DNA of 64,000 bases, taken from positions 7,490,476 to 7,554,475 of the forward strand of contig JABAKD010000001.1 of NCBI GenBank assembly GCA_012845835.1. Direction: 5' to 3'. A model generated the notes under the pieces. It had not been told where the DNA came from. It did no database searches and saw only the letters and a program-made list of their open reading frames with translations. The translations under genes were made by a program, and so were the position numbers. The stretch comes from Undaria pinnatifida. Taxonomy: Eukaryota > Sar > Phaeophyceae > Laminariales > Alariaceae. This document shows positions 11,565 to 22,940 of this stretch, in pieces (position 1 is the stretch's first letter; each line of letters begins with the position of its first letter).

Positions 11565-12990
11565 ATGGACCCCAGTATCGGAGCCAACCTACCAGAAGAA
11601 GAGCGCCGCCGTCTCCATGAGCAGTTCGATGCTGCTGTACTGCAAGTTAGACGCGAGGAAGCTGCTCGGAGGGATGAAGAACTACCCCACAACCAGGAGG
11701 ACCAGCCTAGGGGGAGCACCGTTCAGTCGCCCGAGCATCCCACGCAAGTCCAACCACAAGCACAGCAGCATCAATGGGCAACAGGCCCACTGCCAGGCAC
11801 GTATCGTATCAGCAGTAGCATTAGACCTAAAGTGTTTGATGGAATGTTCAAAAATGGAGAGGAGGTTCAGCAAACGGTAATGGTGTTTGTAAACCAGATG
11901 CTTGCTCATTTTGGGGAGGAGGGTTCCCTAGATGCGGTAGAGAGGGATGTACCTATCAAGGTAGCGTCTCCAGGAGTTAGCCCAGAGGTGCTAAACAGGG
12001 AGTTTGGGGAGGAGGCCGTAGCCAGGGCACGTGTTGCTTGGAAGATATTAATCAACCAGATCTCGTACCCCACCATTCTGAAACTGATCATCGCAGCTGG
12101 TTCACCCAGCGAGGGTTGGTCTATATTTAAGAAATTCTACGCTCCACAGGCTGCCGCTGAGAAAGCTAGGCTTACTCAATCATGGTATAGCCTGCGGATG
12201 AACCAAAGCGAACCCCCCAACGAGTATTTTGCGCGCGGTAGTGGACTGAGAAGTCGGCTTGCACTGCATGGGGTGACATTTTCTGATGTTGATGCCAACC
12301 AACATTTTGCCCGTAACCTCTCCCATGTTTTCGGAGGCAAAAGAGCATTTTGCTGTCGAACGCAGATTTGACATGCAAAGTACTCGAAGATGTGGTGCTA
12401 AATGCGTACGGGGAGATGGAGATGGCGAGGGAGGAGAAGAAGAGGACCGAGACGGGACACGCTCTCGTTGCTCCCGACTGGTCTGGTCGGGGAAACGGGG
12501 GTGACCAAAATGGCGGGAGAGGGGGACGAGGAGACCGTGGAAAAAGCAGGAGAAACGGCAAAAATGGCGGGCAGCAGCAGCAGCAGCAGCAGCAGCACGC
12601 AAGCGGTCGCGGGCGTGGGGGTTGTAACGAAGCGCCACAGCAGTGGGGAGCTGGAGGTAGAGGAACCGGCGGCAGGGGAGGCGGCGGAAGGTATGTCGGT
12701 GTGCGTGCGCCAGCGATCGGGGGTAGGGGGAGAGGTTTGCCATCGTACCCCCCCCCCCGCGGCGGATATAATTATGCCGGATACCCGCCGAACCTTCCCC
12801 GTCCTTTTTGTAACCAGCCACCGATGCATGGGGCTGACCCTCGCAAACGGTGCGAAACCTGCAACGAGTTGGGGCACACGCATCAGTTTTGCGCGTGGCG
12901 AGTAGATCCAGGATACCCATCCCCCCCCCGTGCCCGCCGGACCCGCGCCACCTCGCCCGAGGCGTACCGCCTCCGGCCCGCCAGGCTACC
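11565..12990 (+). pseudogene. copia-1 gag (nucleocapsid), frameshifted
   Basis: Gag packages the element RNA. The first part (11,565-12,371) starts at an ATG 49 bp after the LTR and carries a Gag-like helical region (about residues 85-250). The frame changes near 12,340 and continues at 12,350-13,072 with a Gly/Arg-rich stretch, a poly(Q) run encoded by CAG repeats (12,574-12,596), and a CX2CX4HX4C zinc knuckle (CETCNELGHTHQFC, about 12,856-12,897). The reading frame then has to change once more, at a run of nine C at about 12,921, to enter pol. Whether that last change is natural or mutational cannot be told here. Confidence 0.85.
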
Positions 12991-15900
12991 AGCAGCCGTG
13001 GCCCCACTCATACGGTCAAGCACATGTCGCCGCTGCCGCCGCCGCCTACGGCAATGCTCTACTCGCATATAGTGCCGACACTAACGCCGCCGAAAAGTAC
13101 GACAGCAGCAACAATGACGACAACTGCTACCACTACGAGGAGGAGCAACAGCCACAGCAGCCGGAGCAGTACCAGCAGCAGCTGGAGCACTACTACGAGC
13201 AACAACCACAGCCGCCGGCACAGTACCAGCAGCTGGAGCACTACTACGAGCAACCGCTACCTCCACCGGCGCAGTACCAGCAGCAGATGGCACCGTACAC
13301 TTACGGGCAGCAGCCGCCACCGCCATCATTCCAGCAGCATCAGCACCCTGCAAGCCATCCCCCGTCCTCTTCCTCTTCGCCTTCTCCCGGAGCATCTTCG
13401 TCTCCTCAGGCCGCGCTGCATCTACTGATGGCACGCTCGGTGCCACAAGGCAAGTCTGATTTTTCGTGTGATACAAAGAGAGTAGGCATGAATGGGATAG
13501 GGCTTGCCAGCCAGTCACCTAGTGTGACTGCTGTAGCGGGGCGTGGGTTAGGGCCGAGAGGCAGTGAGCTTTGGGTTTCCGACAACGGAGCCACGAATCA
13601 TATCACTAACGATCCACGCAATGTGTATGATTGGGTTGCGATTCCCCTTGGTAATGAGAAGGTGTTGATTGGGGATGGGAGAGCGATGCGAGTGCTAGGT
13701 GTAGGCAGCTTGAACCTTAAAATGCACTCAAAAACCGACTTTCATGTCAAATTGCGCGAGGTATACGTCACGGAAGGGATCGGTTTTAACCTGTTTTCAT
13801 TGCATGATGCCCAAGCACGTCAGAAAATTACTTTAGACAAGGATGGCGCACATCTTTTTGATGGGCGTTTGACTTTCCCACGTGACTCAACTGGATCATC
13901 TTTGTTTGCGACCCGCCTTGACCCAACGCCAAGTACAAAACTTACTGCTGTACCTGCCATGTCTGGTGTCCCCCCCCCCCCCCTTTCCTCCAAGGTTCGT
14001 GTGCCCGGTGTCGAACCCTTCCCCCCCCTCTCGAACCCCCCCCCTCCTTTTGATATAGATAGGGCAAGACCCTCGGATTTTGGATCCCACCCCCTTTCCC
14101 ACCATAGTGTAGAAGGGGTAGTGCTTGCGGACAATGGTTTCCCGCCCGTCGTTAGCGACGTAGTACCTATCAGTTCAAGTTTTCTGCCCATCACTCGTGG
14201 TGTACTTTCCCACGATAGTGTAGAAGGGGTAGTGCTTGCGGACAATGGTTTCCCGCCCGTCGTTAGCGACGTAGTACCTACAGATATGGCAAGACCCTCG
14301 GTTTCTGGTTCCCCCCCCAAGGATTCAGATGAAGCACGTGTAGGACCATCGGTGCAGTGCGCCCATAAGGCGTCAACTGTGAGTCCCCCCAGAGTAGAGC
14401 CAGGAGCGGTAAGGGTTAGACCTCTTGTCGCTGCCCCGGGCGTGCAGGAGACAGATATGAGCGTATTCACGGATGTTAGACTAATGGATGGTCAAGATGA
14501 CGCTTTGTACACGGAATTTTTCCCTGCCCCCCTTAATGCTGCGGCAGCGCAAGCTCTTTCAGAGACGGACTGGCATGAACTTCACGTTGGAAACGTAGGC
14601 ATGACTGCTGCTGCTGTACTCGCTCCGGGCAGACGCCCATTTGCTGTTGGAAAACCCACCAAGAGTATAGATATTAACCACTTTCACGTCTCCTCCGGCC
14701 ATTTGAATGAACGCTTGTTGAGGGAAACGGCTCAGCAGCATGGTGTGACCTTGACGGGAGTGCTGCAACCGTGTGGTGGATGTTTGGAGGCAAAGGGGGT
14801 GCGGGCTGGTGTGCCGCGGAGGACGACTTCGCGCGCGGGGAAGCCTATGGAGACGGTGCATATCGACCTGGCTGGCCCCTACGAGGCGTCCATCGGCGGG
14901 TCCGTCTACTTGATCATGTTCGTCGACAGCGCCTCGAGGTGGATGCGGCCGTACGGGATGAGGAAGAAGTCAGAGACCACCACGTACGTGCGGAAGTTCG
15001 TCGCCGACATGAACAACATGGGGCGGCCGCACTGCTTCCGTACGGATAACGATGGAGAATTCACCAGCCGCGACTACGTGGAGTTTTGCGACTCCGCGGT
15101 GATTCGCCGTGAATACACGGCCCCGGGTAAATTGCAACAGAACGCGGTTGTCGAAAGCGCGATCTGGTGAGCCATGAAGGGCGGCCATGCGGCCCGTCCC
15201 GAGATCCGGCGGATGTTTCCCGGCGTCGACCTGGGGCGCATCCCCAACCTCGGCACCAACGGTAACCGTCTGTGGCTGGAGGCTGTTCTTTGGGCTGCGG
15301 ACTGCTTTAACCGATCGGCGACCAAGGCCAACACCGGGTGGCGTTCTCCGCACGAAGTTTTCTTCTCGCGACTACCGGCCCTACAGGTGGTGCCGTTCTT
15401 TCAGGAAGGCATGATGTGGGTGGACCGCAGCACTAAATCTCTGACGTCCAATCGGAATTGTGCTATTTTTTTAACAACGGCCACAACCATCCCTCGTCCG
15501 CCGTGAAGGTCGTCAAGGCCTCGACGGGTGCTATTTACTACACCAGCGACGTGGTGTGGACAGTCCTTCGTGCGCCGGTGCTGCCATCGCCGACGCCGGC
15601 GATTGCGGGGGGATCAGTGAACGCCGCCGCGCCGGCAACGCCGATGTTCAACATCAGCTTCGTGCCGCCACCACCACAGATTCGGTCAACAGAGCTACAG
15701 CCACTGCCGCCGTCGCTCCAGCCACCGTTACCGCCATCTCAGAGGTCACCCGACGTTACCCTGCCGCAACCGCACACGGAGCCGCAGCGGATATCCGACC
15801 GTACCCGCTCGAAGACTGTGAAACCACGCGACCAGGGGCTTAATCATAGCGTCGGGTTTCTGTCCAGGATGAGCAAGAATGCGCTGCTGTCGATGGTGAC

Positions 15901-17679
15901 TACGAATGCAGCCGTCGACGCCAGCCGCCGCAACAAGCCGCCGAGTGTCGGAGGCCGCGGGCAGCCGTCATTTTCCGTTGGGGACCGCGATGAGGCACCA
16001 CCGGTTGGGGGGAACAGGGGGATCCCATGCGCTATGGCGGCAATGCTCGCCTCTCGGGAGGACATCGAAGCGACCTTGGGCGACCAACGGCCGCCATACA
16101 AACCGCCGGACGTGCCACAATGTTACGCCTCTGACCTCAAGGTACCAAGGAGCCACAAGGAGGCTATGCAATCGGAGCACGCTCATCTTTGGAAGGATTC
16201 GACGGGGCGGGAATTTTATGGGCTGCTGGATGCGGGGACGTTTGAACCGGCGTAGCAATCAGTGGAAAGCTACATCAATGCAATGTGGGTTTTTGATTGG
16301 AAAGCTGATGAGTACGGCTGGCCCACGAAAACCAAAGCGAGACTTGTAGCGCGGGGGGATGAGCAGAGAATGAACATTGATTTCGGGGAATTGTTTGCGC
16401 CCACATTGTTGCTGTGTCGAGTGTTCGGTTGTTGACAGCAATGGCGTGCGAACTGGATCTTGACTTGTGCCATTTTGATATTGAGCAGGCTTTCGTGCAG
16501 TCTGACCTGGATGAAAATGTTTACATGCGTTTGCCTCAGGGTTGCGGTAGGATGTCAGGGGAGATAGTAAGACTGAACAAGAGCTTGTATGGCTTGAAGC
16601 AAGCATCGAGGCAATGGCACGCACATCTTACTAGGTGCTTATTAAGTTTGGGATTCGTTCAGTGCCTTGCTGATGCATGCGTTTTCCGGTTGATGGAGGT
16701 AGGTCGTGTAGTGATGACTATAGTGGTACATGTCGACGACATATTTGCCGTGGGGGAGAAGACAAGGTGTGACCAGTTTGGCAGGGATTTGAATCAAATG
16801 GTCCCGGTCAAGAACTTGGGAGAGTTGCGTTGGTACTCGGGGTGTTTTTACGAGAGGGACTGGGAGAAGGGGGTGTTGAAGATTTCCCAGCAGACATTCG
16901 CTGAACAATTGGCGGATGAATACGGGATAGAGTTTGGTAAGAGTGTTCCGCTCCCGTTTGGCACGAAACTTGCGAAGTTCGACAAGGATGAAGAACCAGG
17001 AAACTGGCCGTTTCGTGAATTGGTCGGCTCACTAATGTGGCTGTCAACCCAGACTAGACCAGACATATCTAACGCAGTAAGAGCGGTGGCTAGATACTGC
17101 GCTTCGCCAAAGTTTGTTCATTGGAGGGCAGCGCTTGGTATTTTAGGGTATGTGAGACGGACTAGCTCATTCGGTATCACTTTTCAGAAAGGTACATCAG
17201 CGGGCCTGAACTTGCAGGTATTTGCTGATGCAGACTACGCAAGTGTAGCGGCTGACAGGAGGTCAGTTTCCGGGGGGTTAGTGATGTGTGGGGGTGGTTG
17301 TGTATCTTGGTTTTCCAGAACGCAGAAGTGCGTCACACTTTCTACTACAGAGGCAGAGTATGTGGCGCTTGCAGACGTGATTAAGGAGGTGCTGTTTTTG
17401 AGGCAGGTTTGGCGTTTCATGTTGCCTGATGTTGGCATGCCGTGCATACCGGTGTTCGAGGACAATGAGGGCGCCGTGCAGCTTGCGAAGAACCCAATAA
17501 CGAACTCGAACTCAAAGCACATAGATGTACGGCACCATTTTCTTAGAGATCTAGTAAGACGGAAAGAGATATCGATAATCCACGTGACGTCTTCTTTTCA
17601 GCACGCAGATTTCTTAACCAAGGCAATACCACGGGAGTCTTTTGAGTTTCACCGTAGTGTTGCGATGAACTCCTGGTGA
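12930..17679 (+). pseudogene. copia-1 pol (protease, integrase, RT, RNase H), broken
   Basis: Order of domains: Gln/Tyr/Pro-rich leader (12,930-13,430); aspartic protease with WVSDNGATNHIT (about 13,575), where the usual DSGA or DTGA is DNGA; a Pro/Ser-rich spacer with an internal duplication; HX4H and CX2C of the integrase zinc domain (about 14,685-14,790); integrase core with D in HIDLAGP, D in RTDNDGEF and E in NAVVESAIW. An in-frame TGA follows at 15,168. The frame continues at 15,174, shifts near a T8 run at 15,460, meets TAG at 16,253, shifts again near 16,410, then is open to 17,679 through RT (SLYGLKQASRQWH; HVDDIF in place of YVDD) and RNase H (FADADYASVAADRRSVSGG, STTEAEYVAL, SKHIDVRHHF). 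Confidence 0.92.
14102..14279 (+). repeat. Internal direct repeat within copia-1 spacer
   Basis: A block of about 64 bp encoding SVEGVVLADNGFPPVVSDVV occurs at 14,105-14,168 and again at 14,216-14,279, 111 bp apart and identical by eye. It lies in the Pro/Ser-rich segment between protease and integrase. Confidence 0.85.
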
Positions 17680-17885
17680 TATTAATTGGAGGTAATAATA
17701 TTGCTTGTGTTTGAGTATTGGACGATGCAATTTCAGACGTTTTATCTTGATTTCGGTATCAAAAATTCGGTTGATGAAGGACTTGGAGTATATTAATTTG
17801 GGGGAACAATGTTGATTTTTTAGCATTGAATTTTCCTTGGCGGTTTGAATGGGTATTATCATGACTGTGTTACAAGCAGGGGGAA

Positions 17886-18184
17886 TGTTGGTTTGTGCTT
17901 GTATCAAAGTCTGATTGAGATTTTATTTGTGGTTTGTGAAACCGTATCGCATCTTCGGAGATGCGGCGGAACCAAGTTGGTCCCCCGAGAGACAATAATA
18001 AAATTGGATGTGGTCTCCAATCTCTAATGATTGGGGCCACCACGCGGCTGGGGAGGAAAAGCCCCACAGCCGTACTTCAAAACTCTACTCTGCTCTTCCC
18101 TTTCGAACCCGATGGCTCTCCGAACTACGTGACTTCTGACTCCGCGAGCCAGCCTGTGCCCTTAACACCTGGGTACATCGATTA
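17886..18184 (+). repeat. copia-1 3' LTR
   Basis: 299 bp, preceded by the purine-rich tract and followed by AATTT. It differs from the 5' LTR at about 8 positions with no indel. Confidence 0.93.
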
Positions 18185-18389
18185 AATTTGTCTACACACA
18201 CAAGAGAGAAGTAACATATTTTCAAAAAATCATGTTTGGTCGATCTCACAGCTGAATGAAGTGAATATATTAAATTTTTATTGTTAGTGTCTTTCCCTTC
18301 AGAGCCACCCACGCAGCAGGGTCAGCTCCACGTTATTTGTATGGCAATAAAGTGGTAAAATTCCTCCCTTGGCCAATTATTTATATTTG

Positions 18390-18530
18390 AAGTCCCCCCT
18401 GCCCCCTCCTTCCGGCCACCCCCACTATCGCCTAGACCTAGACTAGACCTAGCACCACGCGTAAAGTATAGTCTAAGCTCCTACGTGCATTTATTTATGC
18501 TATCTAAAGTGGTTGCAAATTCCCGGCCCC
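18390..18530 (-). repeat. G-family repeat fragment (C-rich orientation)
   Basis: CTATCGCCTAGACCTAGACTAGACCTAGCACCACGCGTA and adjoining CCCCCTGCCCCCTCC match the complement of the G-rich blocks at 54.3, 57.4 and 58.7 kb, here with a small internal duplication of CTAGACCTAG. Confidence 0.55.
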
Positions 18531-18538
18531 GTCAGTTT

Positions 18539-18598
18539 CAACCCCACGCCCTCACCAACCCCACTTCTCAACCCCACGCCCTCACCAACCCCACTTCT
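18539..18598 (+). repeat. 30-bp tandem duplication
   Basis: Two perfect 30-bp units (18,539-18,568 and 18,569-18,598) beginning CAACCCCACGCCCTCACCAA. Confidence 0.9.
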
Positions 18599-18610
18599 AA
18601 AACTCCACCC

Positions 18611-18881
18611 GGACCAAGGCTACGGTAGGGGGGGTACCCCAATTTTCACTGATGTGTTTGAGCCAGTCGCACGAGTGGCTCTGTACCCCACGGATGAAGA
18701 TATTTTAGGCAATTGTTTTGGCGCAGCTTAGATCACCTTTGCATTGCGGATTAATTTCGTCAATGTAAAACATGAAGAAAACGTGATATCGCATACGAAC
18801 AAAGGGGTTACTCGCGCGAGTGACCCCTAGCCACTGAAATAAAAGGCCCAAAAGGGGACCCCCCTACCGTAGCCTGGTTCC
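18611..18881 (-). mobile_element. MITE-A copy 2
   Basis: A 271-bp copy in opposite orientation to 1123-1395, with terminal GGACCAAGGCTACGGTAGGG and its complement at the right end, and the same two internal palindromes (around ACTCGCGCGAGT and TCGCACGAGT). Confidence 0.75.
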
Positions 18882-19819
18882 CCGCCACTCGTCGCCTGTA
18901 CGGTTTACAGGATACGCGGGCAATGGGTCGTTGGCAATATCACCATGGCCCCATGGACCCTTGCATAGAGTGTCGTGGGGTATGATGGTACTCGCGTACG
19001 TTCGAGAACGTTTATGTTATCCTGTATGTAGCAATGCCGGGCAGAAATTGTTGAAACGTATCGTTGTTCTGGTCCCCAGGCAGTGCATATCCTGGCACCT
19101 GCGTTCTTTGGGGAGAGCCATCCATTGGCAACATAAGTGCCGATGCAAGGGTCAGATATGTTGCCGTTGTTGTTGTTCTCACATCAATTCGCATATATAT
19201 ACTCAAGTCCGTGGTCACACTTCATACACTCTTTTGTGGTATAGTATTAAAGGATGAGAATGAACGTTTGTGATGGCGTATGGTATATACAATAACGCAG
19301 TATCCGCATATAATAATACGCGTCCTATCCATCATGGTAAGATAAGCTAATGCCGATGATAGTATGGCATACGAACATCCATCCGTGGGTTTTATGGAAT
19401 GTACGAGGAGGTGGAAATTGGACTCGAGACGGGTGACCCCCTCTTGATTGCAACTTGACTTTCTTCCCGCTTCGCTTCGACTTCCCTCTCTTCCCACCGC
19501 CCTCTTCGAAGGAGTCAATACTAACACGCACCTTTCTACGTCTTCTGGCCGCGCCCATGGTGGTGCTAGGTATCGTCCGTCTGCGCTTGGGGTTCACGCA
19601 CAAGATTTCCAATCGGGATATAGAAGATAAATTGAGGCAATCCCTCCACAACTACGCCACGTTTTTTGGTTCCGTGAAAAGTGTGGTTTATTGTTTTTGT
19701 GCGCATAGTTTGAGTTGCCCCCGCCCCCTTCTCCCCCTACCCAATTTTTTAACTCGTACCCCCGGCCTCCATACCCTTAAAAAAATCCGCCCTGCCCTCA
19801 CCGGTTATACGACTTACCA
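18882..19819. other. No gene recognised; fragment of the (GTT)n-ended repeat
   Basis: At about 19,160-19,235 a short stretch (TTGTTGTTCTCACAT, then CAAGTCCGTGGTCACA) matches the end of the dispersed repeat E found at 44.26, 50.94, 52.85 and 60.15 kb. Frames 19,325-19,651 (minus) and 19,455-19,844 (plus) overlap and show no domain. Confidence 0.4.
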
Positions 19820-19842
19820 GTTACAGTTATGTTTGATAAACT

Positions 19843-20100
19843 GATGCATTCCTTTCACAGCCGTCAATTTGGCCCCCATAAGGAAAAAGAAACTTGTTGT
19901 ACAGTAGTTTCCGCGCACAGATTGATTAGCACGACCCTGTTGACCCTCGTACAAACGACACTGTTGTAGCTCTAACGGGCGTCGCCGACCCTATATCCTC
20001 AAGGAGGACACACACTGGGTACAGAAACAAGTGCGACCGGAGTTTCACGCACACAGATTATACAGATGAGTTTCGACGAAATCTTCGATCACACAGCTGG
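19843..20100 (+). repeat. P repeat
   Basis: Carries the family landmarks TTCCGCGCACAGATTGATTA, CGTCGCCGACC, GATGAGTTTCGACGAAATCT and ACAGCTGGA, with several small insertions relative to the copy at 21,526. Confidence 0.65.
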
Positions 20101-20635
20101 ATGGAAAGTGTATTTATATTTGTATAATATAGGTTGCGCTGGCGTCGGTTGACAACGACACTGTGAAGAACATGCCGCTGTGTAAAACATGTCGCTCACT
20201 TCAACACAAGCTAGAACGCCAGGGTACAGTTTTTTTTTTTCAGGGGGTTTGTCGTCACAGTCAGCGGCAGAGTTACATAAACTGTTTCGTGGTGGAGAAT
20301 TTTTACTGCCGCACAAGGGGAACGATCGTATCACATAGTAGGGTTTATGGCAAGGCACCCACGAGGAAGTTACATGTTACTCCGATTGCTCTCTCTCTCT
20401 CTCTCTCTCTCTCTGGACGTGCCTCTAACGGAAATTAAATTCACCCATTCAAGCTGGCATCCATTTGCAAATCCGCCTCGCAAGCAAGCGGTTCTAAGTA
20501 TATCATAGGATGTAGGTCACCCATCAGGCGACTCGTCGAACACCTCGCGGCGCTTTGCGCTTGGTGCAAGCAATGATGTCTGCCTGGTCGGTGAAAACTC
20601 GACGTGCGCCGTCCCGGTAGTGCATCGATGCGAGG

Positions 20636-20657
20636 GACCCAGGCTACGGTAGGGGGG
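20636..20657 (+). repeat. 22-bp solo MITE-A terminus
   Basis: GACCCAGGCTACGGTAGGGG (followed by GG) sits inside R2. The other two R2 copies (around 23,675 and 38,893) read GCGAGGGTCTAATAG straight through, so only one MITE-A end is added, with no interior. Confidence 0.7.
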
Positions 20658-21525
20658 TCTAATAGCTATGGCCATACGATTACTGCAACCATGCACGAAC
20701 GACGAGTACATCTACCCCGAACCACACCCCTCTTTCTCTTCTCGCCGCCCCCACCGTCTCCTAGAAGCACTGCGCGTGCAGTAATCTCCTGCAAATATTT
20801 CACGTGACACATCCCTCATTTACCCGCCCCCATCCCATCACCAGTTAGTTCACGTTGAACCAGCTAAAAACGTAGCGGCATGCTCAAGTACGACGACGAG
20901 AATTTAATGCAGTAGTTAGAGCACATAACGATAGCAATGCACCCACTTCAAACAAATAGGGGACGCGAGGAAGTTGAATTGGCAATATAGACTAAAAAAG
21001 GGTAAGAATATGCCAGAAAAGAGGTTGCCAGCCATTTTTACTTTTTAGCTGATGATGGGGTTGTATGGAAAAAAAATGCGAAAAGGCGCAAGCTGGAATA
21101 ACGCGGGGTAACGTAGTCGAAAAATATGGAAGGATTCAGGGGTAGACCAAGATAAGGTACTACTGCTGCTGTCTATAGAGATACGTTTGGCGGGTGCAAG
21201 ACAGAAGTAAGATAATGAATGGAAGAAAGGGAAAAGCTAGCGCGTAAGAATAAGGTTAAAGAGGAGAAGCAATTAATTAGAGATATATACTCCGGAGTAT
21301 ATATTTACGGGGGGTTGAGGGAAGAAAATTGAATGAAAGCACATTTTTAAAAATTATTTCAAGGACGTCGGCCGTAAGTTCGATATTTGTACGACCCATG
21401 GACCACGCGAAAAATCTGAAACTGCGATTCGTGTAGATGACCTGGACGTCCCAGAAAGAATGGGATATACCAGTAGTCGGAAGGATTGCGTGGTTACACA
21501 CACATTTTGACTATATATATCCTTC

Positions 21526-21755
21526 CACAGCTGTCAGATTTTATCCCCCTCAGAAACGGATTTTATAGTTTCCGCGCACAGACTGCCTAACATCACCCTG
21601 TTGACCCTGATAGCTACACTGTAGTTGCAAGGGGAGTCGCCGACCTATATCCTTAATGAGGACACACAACCCGTAATGCGCGCGATCGGAGTATCACACA
21701 CATCTTGCAAAGATGAGTTTCGACAAAATATTCAATCTCACAGCTGGAGTGTATT
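21526..21755 (+). repeat. P repeat inserted in segmental unit 1
   Basis: The best-preserved plus-strand P copy: CTTCCACAGCTGTCAGATTT at the left and CTCACAGCTGGAGTGTATTT at the right. Flanks are AT-rich (GACTATATATAT and TATATATAGACTATG). The equivalent point of unit 2 (about 24,450) lacks it, so P behaved as a mobile unit. Confidence 0.7.
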
Positions 21756-22940
21756 TTAATTTTTATTATATATATAGACTATGTGTGTGTGCCCGTGTGG
21801 CACAAAAATAGATGGTAGGACTCACATACATATGTACCATAGGAAAACTTGGAATCTACAAGGAGGCACGAGATGCGCCAGAGGAGGGTCACTGCGTAAC
21901 GCACACGAGCGAAGAATACTATCAGGTCAGGTGGTTACTTAACCGAAGAATAATATCATGTCGGGTGGCAACTAAAAAACTCATAATTTCCTCGTTTGCG
22001 CAGAAAACACAGCGCTCGCTTTTTTTTGCGTTGACCCTTTTGGAGGAGCGTGGCCTCTTTTTCTCCTGATTGTGCGCTTCGCTGGTGTACCCGGTGTTCT
22101 TAATCTTAAACGAAACTCGCCCGCAAGGAGGAAGGAGGCTGCATACGGCAGCGGCAGCAGTAAAACAGCAAACCTATCATTTAATACATAGTATCATAGT
22201 CTCTCACATGGCACTCGATGACTGGATGTTGGCGTTAAGGGCTCGGTGTACTCCAGTCCAGCGTTCTTCTGTATACAATTCAAGTGGACAAGGTGGCAAC
22301 GTGCACCAGTATATTAATCTTCTGTGTGTAGCAAGCCGACCAGGCACCGGTGGGCCTCTGTGTACAGCGTGACGAATGGGAACCGATTGGGACGGGAGGG
22401 GTAATTTACACAGCAGTAATATACACAATATACACAGCAGTGGAAATGAAATGACATGATGTGCGGCTATCTGCGTGCTACACGCGCGTATATACGTACG
22501 CGGGTTCTTACTTAAAATCCAAGTGGACAGGGTGGCAACGCACCAGTATACTAGTAATCTGCATGTAGCAGAGCGGACAGGCACAGGTGGGCTTCTGTGT
22601 ACAGGGTGGCGAAAGGGAGCCGATTGAGACAGGGGGGGGTAAACACAGTTAGTTAGTGGAAGTGAAAAGACATGTCATGTGCGGCCAATTGTGTGCTGTA
22701 TGACAACACACGCGCGTATATACGTAAGCGCGTTCGTACTTACGTATCATATCATGCGGGCTCTCGGCAAGAAGGCTGGGTGTGCTGGATGTGGAAGCGT
22801 GAAAGGGTCTGTTTACGCTGAAGGACTCAGGCACTGGGTGTGTTGGACGTCCATGGTTGAAGATGGAGAAAAGCAATTCAACTTGAAGTTGCTGGATTTG
22901 CAGAAGAAGGTATGCTTCGTATAGAATGATTCTTGGGTAG

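Larger units (their letters stand above)
11217..18184 (+). mobile_element. Ty1/copia LTR retrotransposon (copia-1), defective
   Basis: A complete element of 6968 bp: 5' LTR, gag, protease, integrase, reverse transcriptase, RNase H, polypurine tract (GCAGGGGGAA, about 17,876-17,885), 3' LTR. Integrase before reverse transcriptase defines the copia order. The flanks AATTA and AATTT agree at 4 of 5 positions, fitting an ageing 5-bp target duplication. The two LTRs differ at about 8 of 299 positions by eye. Coding is broken by in-frame stops at 15,168 and 16,253 and by frame changes near 12,340, 12,920, 15,460 and 16,410, so it cannot make a full polyprotein. Confidence 0.95.
19820..22940 (+). 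repeat. Segmental repeat unit 1 (P-R2-R3-P-R4)
   Basis: About 3.1 kb, paralogous to 22,941-33,150 once copia-2 is removed. It contains a P repeat (19,843-20,100), R2 (20,340-20,850, with a CT microsatellite and GGCGACTCGTCGAACACCTC), R3 (20,850-21,315), an extra P copy (21,526-21,755) absent from unit 2, and R4 (22,000-22,925). R4 here carries an imperfect duplication of about 250 bp (22,262-22,510 and 22,525-22,745). No ORF in it is conserved between units, so I do not annotate genes. Confidence 0.7.

Noticed and set aside
12180-13007. 275-codon minus-strand ORF opposite copia-1 gag
   Set aside because: It is the antisense of Gly/Arg/Gln-rich gag and follows its codon bias.
13059-13253. Leucine/valine-rich minus-strand ORF resembling a membrane protein
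   Set aside because: Antisense of a Gln/Tyr/His-rich copia-1 segment coded by CAG and TAC repeats.
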